From: Akkermansiaceae bacterium
Lineage (GTDB): Bacteria; Verrucomicrobiota; Verrucomicrobiia; Verrucomicrobiales; Akkermansiaceae
Assembly: GCA_903888515.1 (NCBI GenBank)
Contig: CAISTY010000109.1
Location: forward strand, 1 to 49,952
DNA length: 49,952 bases
Reading direction: 5' to 3'
Part shown: positions 24,296 to 32,172 of the stretch, one piece after another
How the letters are laid out: each line of letters opens with the position of its first letter
Position numbering within the stretch: the first letter of the stretch is position 1
The notes under the pieces: model-generated
What the model was told of the DNA's origin: nothing
Seen by the model: only the letters and a program-made list of their open reading frames with translations
Database searches by the model: none
Made by a program: the position numbers and the translations under genes

Positions 24296-24804
24296 TGGCC
24301 GAGAATTTTTTGAAGTATGGGAAGGATTTTCCCGCCGCTGCGCATCCAGTGGCCGAGGCGATCCACGCGTTCGCTCAGGAATTTCCTGGATTCGGGATCC
24401 TCCACTTCGCGAACGCGCGCCGCCAGTTGGTTGATCTTGGTTTGCCCGCTCTCCAAGTGCGGGCGGATTTGTTCGCGGATAAAGCCGCCGACGAGTCGCT
24501 TGAGTTCCACTGCCGGTTCGTAGTAGGTGCGTCTTTCGGTTCCGCCGTTGCTGCCATTGGCCTCGATGACGGCCCCCAGACTTTTGAGCAGCCGCAATCC
24601 CTGGCTGGCCGACCCTTTGCTGATGTCGAGCCGCTTGACCAGATCATCCAACGATAACGGCGACCGTGAAATAAACAACAGCCCGTAGATTTCTCCAATC
24701 GAACGCGGCAACCCCAGAACGCGCACACCATCCACAAACACGGCCACCACTTGGCGCTCCAAGGGGTCGAGTTCGTGCGACGATCGGTCCGACGCAGGCT
24801 GCAT
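24292..24804 (-). CDS. GbsR/MarR-type winged-helix regulator
   Basis: This ~170-aa regulator has a wHTH: SIGEIYGLLFISRSPLSLDD, then the recognition region RLDISKGSASQGLRLLKSLG, a wing (ERRTYYEP), and a C-terminal helical dimerisation part ending RSGGKILPILQKILG. This layout resembles GbsR-family repressors. The ATG at 24804 is chosen; a TTG at 24840 would place the start inside the operator. An operator overlapping the -35 just upstream suggests autoregulation. It heads the polysaccharide operon. Confidence 0.88.
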   Translation of the reverse strand: MQPASDRSSHELDPLERQVVAVFVDGVRVLGLPRSIGEIYGLLFISRSPLSLDDLVKRLDISKGSASQGLRLLKSLGAVIEANGSNGGTERRTYYEPAVELKRLVGGFIREQIRPHLESGQTKINQLAARVREVEDPESRKFLSERVDRLGHWMRSGGKILPILQKILGQ

Positions 24805-24812
24805 GGATGAGG

Positions 24813-24854
24813 ATGATAGCGGCGATTTCCGATTGTTCAAATCATTTTGAACAA
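24813..24854 (-). promoter_or_regulatory. Operon-head operator TTGTTCA-N8-TGAACAA with embedded promoter
   Basis: TTGTTCA (24833-24839), 8 nt, TGAACAA (24848-24854). The minus-strand reading gives TTGAAC, 16 nt, TATCAT (24818-24813), a plausible -35/-10. The -10 ends only 8 nt before the ATG at 24804, so the transcript may be leaderless. The same core appears at 11052 and 11746. Confidence 0.7.
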
Positions 24855-24971
24855 AATTGCGGATGGCCAGGATCGGTCCCCGGCTGACGCGTGATCCATC
24901 GATTGATGCGCCAACTCCGGATCGGATCCTGATTTCGGGGTCAGGTCCGGTCCTTCATTCATGCTCTTTTT

Positions 24972-25742
24972 CTAGCAATCCTTGCGTGCCAGCCCGGCGG
25001 GATCCGGATGGAGGCCGGTGAGCAGCGCGAGGATCCGCACGGCGAATCCGGCGCGGGTTTTCCATGGACGCGCGGGACGCACGATTTCCCAACCGGATTG
25101 TTTCGCGAGATCGGTGAGCCCGGGCGACGGGTTCACCACGGTGACGGAGTCGCACAGCGTGAGCAGCGGCAGGTCTGCACGGCTGTCGGTGTAGCCGTGG
25201 CCATGGCGGAGTTTACCGTGGTCAAAATACGCCGCAGGCAGCACCTCCAGCAATCTGGCAACCTTGGCCGCGCCCTTGTGGTTTTCCAATTGCGGGAAGA
25301 GCGGGCCGGTTTGCACGGGTGTGCCGAGGGCGAGATCGAATCCCATGGCCCGGCCGATTTCCGTGACATAGAACTCCGGACTGGCGGAGGTGAGGATCAG
25401 GCAATGCCCGGCGGCACGGTGGCGATCCAGTTTTTCCCGCAGTTCCGGATAGATGGCCGGCATGAGGGACCGGGCGAAGTCACGGGCATAATCCGAGAGG
25501 GTGCCGGGATCGATGCGCCAAAGATAGCACAGGAATATCCGTTTCATCCGGGTGATGCCCAGCCATCCTGCAAAAGGAATCATGGCGAGAAAAAGCAGCA
25601 GGAAAACCCCGCGCCATGGGTGTTTGCGCACCATGAAATGCCGGAACAACAACTGGCAATCCCATGCAATCAAGGTGCCGTCGAGGTCAAACAGCGCAAT
25701 GCATGGGGGCGGGATCGCAGGAAGCGGGGCGGACTTGGCCAT
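24972..25742 (-). CDS. HAD superfamily IB hydrolase (phosphatase)
   Basis: This ~256-aa HAD phosphatase has motif I ALFDLDGTLIAWD (DxDGT), motif II as LTSASPEF and motif III/IV as GYTDSRADLPLL (DSxxD). A short hydrophobic stretch after motif I (VFLLLFLAMIPFAGWLGI) is common in the IB acyltransferase-phosphatase-like subgroup and suggests membrane association. The ATG at 25742 is used. It ends ~117 nt upstream of the EPS operator on the same strand but looks like a separate unit. The substrate is unknown. Confidence 0.85.
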   Translation of the reverse strand: MAKSAPLPAIPPPCIALFDLDGTLIAWDCQLLFRHFMVRKHPWRGVFLLLFLAMIPFAGWLGITRMKRIFLCYLWRIDPGTLSDYARDFARSLMPAIYPELREKLDRHRAAGHCLILTSASPEFYVTEIGRAMGFDLALGTPVQTGPLFPQLENHKGAAKVARLLEVLPAAYFDHGKLRHGHGYTDSRADLPLLTLCDSVTVVNPSPGLTDLAKQSGWEIVRPARPWKTRAGFAVRILALLTGLHPDPAGLARKDC

Positions 25743-25933
25743 AAGCGTCTGCGCACAGCGTGACACGAATACAGCCCAGCCGCCATGTGAAAAACGGAAT
25801 GTGGGGGCCTTCCCGGATCTTCTCCGGTGTCATTTCATTTTGAGGCAACAGGGGCCTTTGAATCATGGCACGCCGGTTTCATTTCATGGCCATGAATTAA
25901 CCACCTGTCCCATTTCACGCTCCGATCTATCTG

Positions 25934-25967
25934 GACATCTGCGTGTCCGATCGGACACCAGGATGTC
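25934..25967. promoter_or_regulatory. Nested palindrome upstream of kdsA
   Basis: GACATC, 4 nt, TGTCCGATCGGACA (perfect 14-bp palindrome), 4 nt, GATGTC is fully symmetric over 34 bp. It lies ~63 nt before the kdsA ATG and away from other repeats, as expected of a dimer- or tetramer-binding operator. A structured RNA leader is the alternative. Confidence 0.55.
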
Positions 25968-26029
25968 GCGGAGACAGGTCTCCCATCTTTGCGCTTTTCG
26001 CTTTGCGCTTTTCTTATTAGCTTCCGTAC

Positions 26030-26848
26030 ATGTCCTTCGAACCCTTTAACATCGGCCTGGTTCCCGTCGGTGGCCCGTCACCGTTTTTCATCCTTGGTCC
26101 GTGCGCCTTGGAGTCCGAGGCATTTGCGTGGGACATGGCCCGCGCCCTCAAGGAAATCGCCGGACGCACCGGCATTCATTTCCTGTTCAAAGCCTCGTTC
26201 GACAAAGCCAACCGCACTTCGGTCCATTCGTTCCGCGGACCCGGCGTCCACGAAGGCTGCCGAATTCTCGGTGAAATCGCCAAAGAACTCGCCATTCCCG
26301 TCACCACCGACATCCACACCGCCGAGCAAGCAGATATCGCCGCCGAGCACATCGACCTGCTACAAATTCCGGCCTTTCTGTGCCGCCAAACCGACTTGCT
26401 CGAAGCCGCCGCCAAAACCGGTCGCGCGGTCAACGTGAAAAAAGGCCAGTTTCTCGCACCGTGGGACACGGTCAACATCGCCGACAAAATGCGGGTGTTC
26501 GGCTGCGAGCACTTCCTCATCACCGAGCGCGGCACCACCTTTGGCTATAACAATCTCGTCGCGGACATGCGCTCGCTTCACTGGATGCGCAAGGAAGGCT
26601 TGCCAGTCATCTTCGACGCCACCCATTCCGTGCAGCATCCCGGCGGACTCGGTGGCACCACCGGCGGCGATGGGGATCTCGCGCCCGTGCTGGCCCGCGC
26701 CGCCGTGGCCACTGGCGTGGACGGTTTGTTCATGGAAGTCCACTCGGACCCCGCCAACGCCCTGTCCGACGGTTCTAACCAAATCCCGCTCGAATTCATC
26801 GAGGACTTGCTCGTGAAGCTCATTGCCATCCACCACGCCGCGCATTAA
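26030..26848 (+). CDS. kdsA: 3-deoxy-8-phosphooctulonate (Kdo-8-P) synthase
   Basis: It condenses PEP with arabinose 5-phosphate to make Kdo-8-P, a core sugar of lipopolysaccharide. FILGPCALESE, FKASFDKANRTS, the GxxxVTTDIHT stretch, IPAFLCRQTDLLEAA and GFDATHSVQ-like FDATHSVQHPGG are KdsA hallmarks. The 272-aa length is standard. It starts a plus-strand kdsA-lptC/A-lptB unit, in which the next gene overlaps its end by 26 nt. Confidence 0.97.
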   Translation: MSFEPFNIGLVPVGGPSPFFILGPCALESEAFAWDMARALKEIAGRTGIHFLFKASFDKANRTSVHSFRGPGVHEGCRILGEIAKELAIPVTTDIHTAEQADIAAEHIDLLQIPAFLCRQTDLLEAAAKTGRAVNVKKGQFLAPWDTVNIADKMRVFGCEHFLITERGTTFGYNNLVADMRSLHWMRKEGLPVIFDATHSVQHPGGLGGTTGGDGDLAPVLARAAVATGVDGLFMEVHSDPANALSDGSNQIPLEFIEDLLVKLIAIHHAAH

Positions 26849-28169
26849 ACTTTCCAACGACACCCTTGGTTTGCGTGCCATTCTTCCAGTCCTGCTTGTG
26901 ATCACCTCTGCTTTGCCCGCAGCGGACAACCCGGCCCCGGCGGTCCGTAAAAAGTTTTCCTCGATTTCCCTGCTTCCCGATGGCAGCAAACTCCACCATG
27001 TGATGTTTCCGCGCTACGACAACAACCGCTGTTTGATCGGCGTGCTGAAAGTTCGCGACATGACACTCGTCAACGTCGATACCGTCTCCGGTGAAAACGT
27101 GACCATCGAGTTTTTCAATGCGGACGGCAGCCCGCGCGGCCGCGCGGACCTCACCAAGGCGGTGATCAACCAGGCCAAGGGCATCCTCGAGTCCGAGGAA
27201 TCAGTCATCATGCAAAGCGACCGGATCAACGCCATGGGCAGCGGTCTTTATTATGCTTTCGATCAGGGCGAAGGATTTCTCGTCGGCCCTGCCACCACTT
27301 GGATCCAGAAACCCACCGAGACCCCAATGAACTCCAACAATCCGCCACGCACATCCACCGCCCTCTTCGGAATGGCGCTCCTCACCCTGCCTTTGGCTGC
27401 AGCCCCGCCGCCCGCAGTCACCGCCGGAGAACACGCGGCCATCCAGATGGACGCGGCATCCATGGTGCCGGTGGCCAGCCAGTCCGCGACGGTTGCCCGC
27501 TCCGATCTCACCGAGGATACCCGCGTTGCGGCCACCGCCGCCGCAGCGGCTAACAAGTTTGTAGCGCAGGTCGGATTGACGGGTGTGGATGCCGAGCCAC
27601 CCGCCACTGCGGACAAACCGCTCGATGTGAAACCCGGACCTGACGACACCGTGGTTTCCTGCGACGGAGGCATGTATTTCGATGCGGATGAAGGCGTGTT
27701 TGTCTATTTCAAGAATGTGCGCGTGACGGATCCGCGATTCGCCCTCTCCGGAGCCAACCAGTTGAAAATCTTCCTCGAAAAAAAACCCGCAAGCACCGCG
27801 AAAAAACCCGCGGCCACCCCGGAAGAATCCGCCCCGGCCCCGGACAAGCCTGCCAAGAAAGACCCGTCTAAATTGGCTCTCGGCAGCAAATTCGGCGAGG
27901 TTGAACGCATCGTCGCCAACGGCGCGGTCAGGATCCTGCAAAAACAACCTGACAAGGGCAAGGAACCTATCGAAGCCAGCGGCGCGATTTTCACTTATCA
28001 CCCCAAGACCGGACAGATCATCCTCAGCGGCGGCTACCCATGGGTCAAACAAGGCTCCACCTTCATGCGTGCCAAAGAACCCAACCTCAGTCTGCGCATT
28101 CTCAAAACCGGCAGCTTTGTCACCGAAGGCAACTGGGACATGGGCGGCAACCTTGAGAAAAAACGTTAG
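26823..28169 (+). CDS. Fused LptC-LptA-like LPS-export protein
   Basis: Residues 1-167 begin with a signal-like LRAILPVLLVITSALPAAD and continue as an LptC-like beta domain (FNADGSPRGRADLTKAV, MGSGLYYAFDQGEGFLVGP). At residue 169 a second signal peptide begins (MNSNNPPRTSTALFGMALLT, then LPLAAAP), in frame and starting with ATG at 27327. An OstA/LptA-like domain follows (DGGMYFDADEGVFVYFKNVR, GANQLKIFL, ANGAVRILQ). An Ala/Pro/Lys linker splits it at about 315-355. The order kdsA-(lptC)-(lptA)-lptB is canonical. It is either a true fusion or two genes without a stop. The TTG start at 26823 is uncertain. Confidence 0.72.
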   Translation: MPSTTPRIKLSNDTLGLRAILPVLLVITSALPAADNPAPAVRKKFSSISLLPDGSKLHHVMFPRYDNNRCLIGVLKVRDMTLVNVDTVSGENVTIEFFNADGSPRGRADLTKAVINQAKGILESEESVIMQSDRINAMGSGLYYAFDQGEGFLVGPATTWIQKPTETPMNSNNPPRTSTALFGMALLTLPLAAAPPPAVTAGEHAAIQMDAASMVPVASQSATVARSDLTEDTRVAATAAAAANKFVAQVGLTGVDAEPPATADKPLDVKPGPDDTVVSCDGGMYFDADEGVFVYFKNVRVTDPRFALSGANQLKIFLEKKPASTAKKPAATPEESAPAPDKPAKKDPSKLALGSKFGEVERIVANGAVRILQKQPDKGKEPIEASGAIFTYHPKTGQIILSGGYPWVKQGSTFMRAKEPNLSLRILKTGSFVTEGNWDMGGNLEKKR

Positions 28170-28217
28170 AAATCCTTCCATCCCAACCGCCCGATAGGCA
28201 CTTCCCCATTTCATCCG

Positions 28218-28982
28218 ATGCATGATCCCGGTTCCACCCTCTGCCATACCGAAACCGCCGTGCTTTTCGCCAAGGGCCTGCGCAAAACCTACGGCGGGCG
28301 CGCGGTCGTGGACGGCGTCTCCATCACCGTGCAACCCAGGGAAATCGTCGGTCTGTTAGGACCCAATGGCGCGGGCAAAACCACCTTGTTCTACATGATC
28401 GCCGGGCTCATTCCCGTGGATGCGGGCTCGGTGTCTTTCGGTGGGCATGATATTTCCAAACTGCCCATGCACCGCCGGGCACGCCTGGGACTCGGCTACC
28501 TCCCACAAGAGGAATCGGTTTTCCGCAAGCTCTCGGTCATGGACAACCTGCTAGCCATCCTCGAAACCCGCCCGCATCTCAGCCGCACCGACCGCCTCGA
28601 CCGTGCCCACGATTTGTTAAATCGCTTTGGCATCACCCGCCTCGCCAAGTCTCTCGCCATCACGCTTTCCGGCGGAGAAAAACGCCGGCTTGCCATCGCC
28701 CGTTCGCTGTGTTCAGACCCCACCATGCTCATGCTCGACGAACCGTTCGCCGGTATCGATCCCATCGCCGTGGAGGATATCCAGCGCATCGTGCGAGAAT
28801 TGCGCGACCGCGATGGCCTGGCCATCATCATCACCGACCATTCGGTGCGCGAAACCCTCACCATCACCGACCGTGCATTCCTGATTCACGATGGTCGCGT
28901 GATCCTCGAAGGCGCATCCGACGAACTCGTCACCGACCCCATCGCCCGCAAACACTACCTTGGCGACGATTTCAGAATGTGA
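28218..28982 (+). CDS. lptB: LPS export ABC transporter ATP-binding protein
   Basis: It is the ATPase of the LptBFGC inner-membrane extractor that powers LPS transport. Walker A GPNGAGKTT (48-56), signature LSGGEKRR, Walker B LMLDEPFAGIDP and the switch ITDHSVRETL are all present. Its 254 aa include a short N-terminal extension. It follows the LptC/A-like gene by 48 nt. lptF/G are not in the window. Confidence 0.96.
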   Translation: MHDPGSTLCHTETAVLFAKGLRKTYGGRAVVDGVSITVQPREIVGLLGPNGAGKTTLFYMIAGLIPVDAGSVSFGGHDISKLPMHRRARLGLGYLPQEESVFRKLSVMDNLLAILETRPHLSRTDRLDRAHDLLNRFGITRLAKSLAITLSGGEKRRLAIARSLCSDPTMLMLDEPFAGIDPIAVEDIQRIVRELRDRDGLAIIITDHSVRETLTITDRAFLIHDGRVILEGASDELVTDPIARKHYLGDDFRM

Positions 28983-28992
28983 AAACATGCCA

Positions 28993-29117
28993 GGTGGCGT
29001 GGCCTTAATGAGGCCGAGGTCGCAGATCGGAAAAAGCCCGTAAAATGCCGCAAAGTCCATGCATGGGAGGGACTTTGGCGTTGCCCTGACAGGCGCTCTC
29101 ATCGCGAGCGCGTCACC
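28993..29117. repeat. Diverged REPIN-like element D
   Basis: GGTGGCGTGGCCTTAATGAG (left hairpin) and GCGCTCTCATCGCGAGCGC followed by GTCACC (right hairpin) keep the layout and ~125-bp size of REPINs A-C, but the spacer differs. It separates convergent lptB and pgsA and contains the pgsA stop codon, so it may double as a bidirectional terminator. Confidence 0.7.
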
Positions 29118-29733
29118 TTCGGTCGACATTGCAGGTTGCGCTTTGGCGCAGGATGTGCAGCCCCTGGCGGAAATAGGTGACGGCGGACCATACGGTGAAT
29201 ACCGCCGCCACGATGCATGGCCAGGTCGGCGGGAAGGGAGCCACCTTCAGCATGACCCAGCCGAGCGCGATCATTTGGGTCACCGTGCAGACTTTGCCCG
29301 ACCAGTGCGGCACGATGTTCACCGTGTGGCGTTTGTAATAAAGCACGTTGATGCCGCCCAGAATGATGCAATCGCGCAGCACCACGATGACCACGAACCA
29401 AACCGGAAGTCGCCATCCTTCGGTCCCCCAATCAACGAGCGATAGCGTGATCACGCCGGTTAGCAACAGTGCTTTGTCGGCGATCGGATCAATATACGCA
29501 CCGAATTTCGAGCGCTGGTTGAAATGGCGGGCGATCCAGCCGTCGATGCCGTCGCTCACCGCGCAGGTGACGAAAACGCCGAGTGCCCACCAGCGCAGTG
29601 TTTCGTCAGGATGGCCGGTTTGCACCGTGCGGGCGTAGGCAATGGCCAACACCGCAAACACCGGCACCATCAATATCCGGGTGATCGTGATTTTACTCGC
29701 GAAGGTCACAAGGCCATCCAAGCAGAACCCCAC
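29113..29733 (-). CDS. pgsA: CDP-diacylglycerol-glycerol-3-phosphate phosphatidyltransferase
   Basis: It makes phosphatidylglycerophosphate in the inner membrane. The CDP-alcohol phosphotransferase motif is exact: D61-x2-DG(64-65)-x2-AR(68-69)-x8-G78-x3-D82-x3-D86. Four to five hydrophobic segments and 206 aa fit the family. The start is a GTG at 29733. The last residues (CNVDRR) and the stop come from the flank and end of the REP element, so the C-terminus has been altered by it. Confidence 0.92.
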   Translation of the reverse strand: MGFCLDGLVTFASKITITRILMVPVFAVLAIAYARTVQTGHPDETLRWWALGVFVTCAVSDGIDGWIARHFNQRSKFGAYIDPIADKALLLTGVITLSLVDWGTEGWRLPVWFVVIVVLRDCIILGGINVLYYKRHTVNIVPHWSGKVCTVTQMIALGWVMLKVAPFPPTWPCIVAAVFTVWSAVTYFRQGLHILRQSATCNVDRR

Positions 29734-29770
29734 GCCCGATGAAACACGAAACTTCGCCGACCGAAAATCC

Positions 29771-30961
29771 TCAGGTGCTGAAGTGATGAATCAGCCAACC
29801 GATGAGCAGTACCTGCGGCGTGCTGATGAGCGGCAGCGCAAGTGTGGATTTCCACGAGCCGGTGGTTTGCCGGAGGCTGGCGATTTCCGTGTAATCGGTG
29901 GCTGCCCCGGCCATCAGGAAAACGAACGCATTGCCCGGTGCGTGGGCGCGGGTCATCAGGTCAGCCGCAATCGGCGAGGATCCCTCGGAGCACACCTCTA
30001 GCAACGTCGTGGCTAACAATGTAAGGAACAAGCCCGCAGTGGTAGGACCGAAATACTGTTGGAACGTCAATTCGGGAACCATGGCGCGGATCACACCGGT
30101 AAGCACAAACCCGAACAGGATCCAACGCAGGACCATCCGCGAGCCTGAGAGTCCTTCGCGGGCAAGCCTGGCATAGTTCTCTTTACCCGGTCGCAAGGAT
30201 CTCAAAACGCCCGTGATTGCCGGACCGATGCGGTATCCGTGCGGCAGGTCCACGGTGTTGGGGTTGCCGGGGATTTTACCGACGGCCACCAGGCGATCGG
30301 CGATCCATCCGGTGATGAGCGCCACCACCATCGACAGCGCGATGAACAAAACCATCCACCGCCAACCAATCAGCGCCGCCAGGATCAACGTGAGCGAAAA
30401 TGAATTCCACGGACTGGCTATCAGAAACGCCAACGTCTGGCCGAGTGACGCGCCGCGTTTGTAAAGACTCATTCCGACCATCAGGATCCCGTGGTTGCAC
30501 AAATCCAGCAGCACCCCGGCACCCACCGCACGAAACAAACCCGACACGCTGCCACCACGGCCCAACACCGCCGCCACCAATTCCCGCGGCAGCCGCCCTA
30601 TCACTGCCACCGCCACAATTCCTAACAATACTCCCCACCACGCGCGGCCCAGCAATTCCGCACACGTGTGGCCGAATTCGTGCAGCCACACGGGCGCGGC
30701 GGGGACCAGGCCATGCACCGTCACTCCTGTTAGAAACAACGCCAACGACCCCCATAACAAAAAATCCGGCGGATTCCGCTTGTCACCACCACAACAGGAA
30801 CCCGCAGCCGTCGGCACTTGGGGCAGGCAGCACGCGGACAACGCCGCTGGCAACACTGTTGGTTCCGGCCCGGAATGGGGTGTTGGATTCAACAGCTTGC
30901 GCCGCAACGCCCGGCGCGCGGCGTCGTCGTGGGGCGGTGGCGTGGAACAACAGTCGGCCAT
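29771..30961 (-). CDS. Permease of the SO_0444 / DUF318 family (putative Cu/Zn or metal efflux)
   Basis: This 396-aa protein has about ten hydrophobic segments in two halves. The N-terminus has a Cys-rich soluble part (MADCCSTPP and a later SCCGG) able to bind metal, as in SO_0444-type transporters. GAGVLLDLCNHGILMVGMS and LLEVCSEGSSPIAADL are the paired family motifs with a conserved Cys. Metal (Cu/Zn) or arsenical efflux is the usual annotation, but substrate evidence in this family is thin. It converges with nothing obvious; rsmC diverges from it. Confidence 0.78.
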   Translation of the reverse strand: MADCCSTPPPHDDAARRALRRKLLNPTPHSGPEPTVLPAALSACCLPQVPTAAGSCCGGDKRNPPDFLLWGSLALFLTGVTVHGLVPAAPVWLHEFGHTCAELLGRAWWGVLLGIVAVAVIGRLPRELVAAVLGRGGSVSGLFRAVGAGVLLDLCNHGILMVGMSLYKRGASLGQTLAFLIASPWNSFSLTLILAALIGWRWMVLFIALSMVVALITGWIADRLVAVGKIPGNPNTVDLPHGYRIGPAITGVLRSLRPGKENYARLAREGLSGSRMVLRWILFGFVLTGVIRAMVPELTFQQYFGPTTAGLFLTLLATTLLEVCSEGSSPIAADLMTRAHAPGNAFVFLMAGAATDYTEIASLRQTTGSWKSTLALPLISTPQVLLIGWLIHHFST

Positions 30962-31111
30962 GGCGCGCGCAACCTAAACCGCAAATTCACGGCTGTCCAA
31001 TCCCGGCAAAAACTTTGATCCATCGAGGCAAGCCCGCAGGTGCCTTTCATGTAGTGCGTCTGCGTGCTTTTCGTGGTTCAAATATCTGAAATCGGAGTTA
31101 ATACTCCCGGC

Positions 31112-32119
31112 ATGAACCCCGCATTGGAGACCCTGATGCTCGCCTTTGCCGCGGAAGATGGGCTGGCAGTGCCGGCGCGGGCGTTGTTTCTCGGCGCGCA
31201 AACGCATCCAACATTGTTAGACTGGCCACAGGTCACCGGCTGGCAACCGTTCAGACCCTACGCGGATGCCTGGGAAGCAGCCGGGTTTGCACGCACCGAC
31301 GAGCCTCTGGATGGCATCTGGCCGGTGGTGTTGGTGCTGCCTAACAAGTCACGCGATGAGACGTTGTCGTGGTTCGCGTTGGCGCGCGACCGCCTCGAGC
31401 CCGGCGGCAGAATCGTCTGCGCCATGCCCAACACCGCCGGCGCGGGCCGCTTCGAACAGGAATTCGCCAAGGCGGTTGGCCGCGTCACCTCGCTCCAGAA
31501 AAACAAATGCCGCGCATTCCATGCCGTGGACGACGGCAGTTGGGACGAGCGGGTGATAGATGCATGGCGGGCTCTGGGGAACTGGCGCGAGATCCCCGGA
31601 TCCCGCTTCATGACCCAAGCTGGTGTTTTCAGCTGCGACCACATCGATCCCGGATCGCACCTGCTCGCCATGCACCTGCCCGCCAACCTGCGCGGCATCG
31701 TCGCCGACCTCGGCGCAGGGTGGGGGTATCTGGCAGACGCGGCGCTGCGCGGATGCCCGAAGATCGATAGACTCGATTTGTACGAGGCGGATGCCCGCGC
31801 ACTCGCGTGCGCACGCCACAACCTGGCCGGACATGCGCGTTCCATCCACTATCACTGGCACGATGTCACCACCGGGCTGCCCGGCACTTACGATGCGATC
31901 ATCATGAATCCCCCGTTCCACACCGGCCAAGCCAGCGATGTGGACCTCGGCCGGGCGTTTCTCCTAACAGCCGCAGGCGCACTCCGACGGGGCGGCAAAT
32001 TGTTCCTGGTCGCCAACCGCCAACTCCCATACGAGGCGGTACTCGATGCCGCCAGCCTCGCTTGGCGCATCACCGCCGAAAACCCAACCTACAAAATCCT
32101 CTTTGCCAACAAACGCTGA
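31112..32119 (+). CDS. RsmC/RlmG-like rRNA guanine-N2 methyltransferase
   Basis: This 335-aa protein has a degenerate N-terminal MTase-like domain. A C-terminal SAM domain follows with VADLGAGWGYLADAAL (motif I) and IIMNPPFHTG (the NPPFH motif of N2-guanine methyltransferases), as in RsmC (16S G1207). A long upstream frame reaches to 31064, but MNPALETLML at 31112 is the likely start. It is plus strand, divergent from the permease and followed by rsuA. Confidence 0.85.
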   Translation: MNPALETLMLAFAAEDGLAVPARALFLGAQTHPTLLDWPQVTGWQPFRPYADAWEAAGFARTDEPLDGIWPVVLVLPNKSRDETLSWFALARDRLEPGGRIVCAMPNTAGAGRFEQEFAKAVGRVTSLQKNKCRAFHAVDDGSWDERVIDAWRALGNWREIPGSRFMTQAGVFSCDHIDPGSHLLAMHLPANLRGIVADLGAGWGYLADAALRGCPKIDRLDLYEADARALACARHNLAGHARSIHYHWHDVTTGLPGTYDAIIMNPPFHTGQASDVDLGRAFLLTAAGALRRGGKLFLVANRQLPYEAVLDAASLAWRITAENPTYKILFANKR

Positions 32120-32172
32120 TTTTCTATCTGATATCCACGATCTTCTATCCACGATCCACCATCCTCTTCTTT
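32120..32172. repeat. TCTATCCACGAT short repeats before the pseudouridine synthase
   Basis: GATATCCACGATCTT, CTATCCACGATCC and ACCATCCTC are degenerate repeats of ~13 bp occupying the whole gene spacer and the start-codon region. Confidence 0.65.

Noticed and set aside
31807..32172. Long N-terminal extension of the RsuA-like gene
   Set aside because: It shadows rsmC; the S4 domain begins right at the ATG at 32173.
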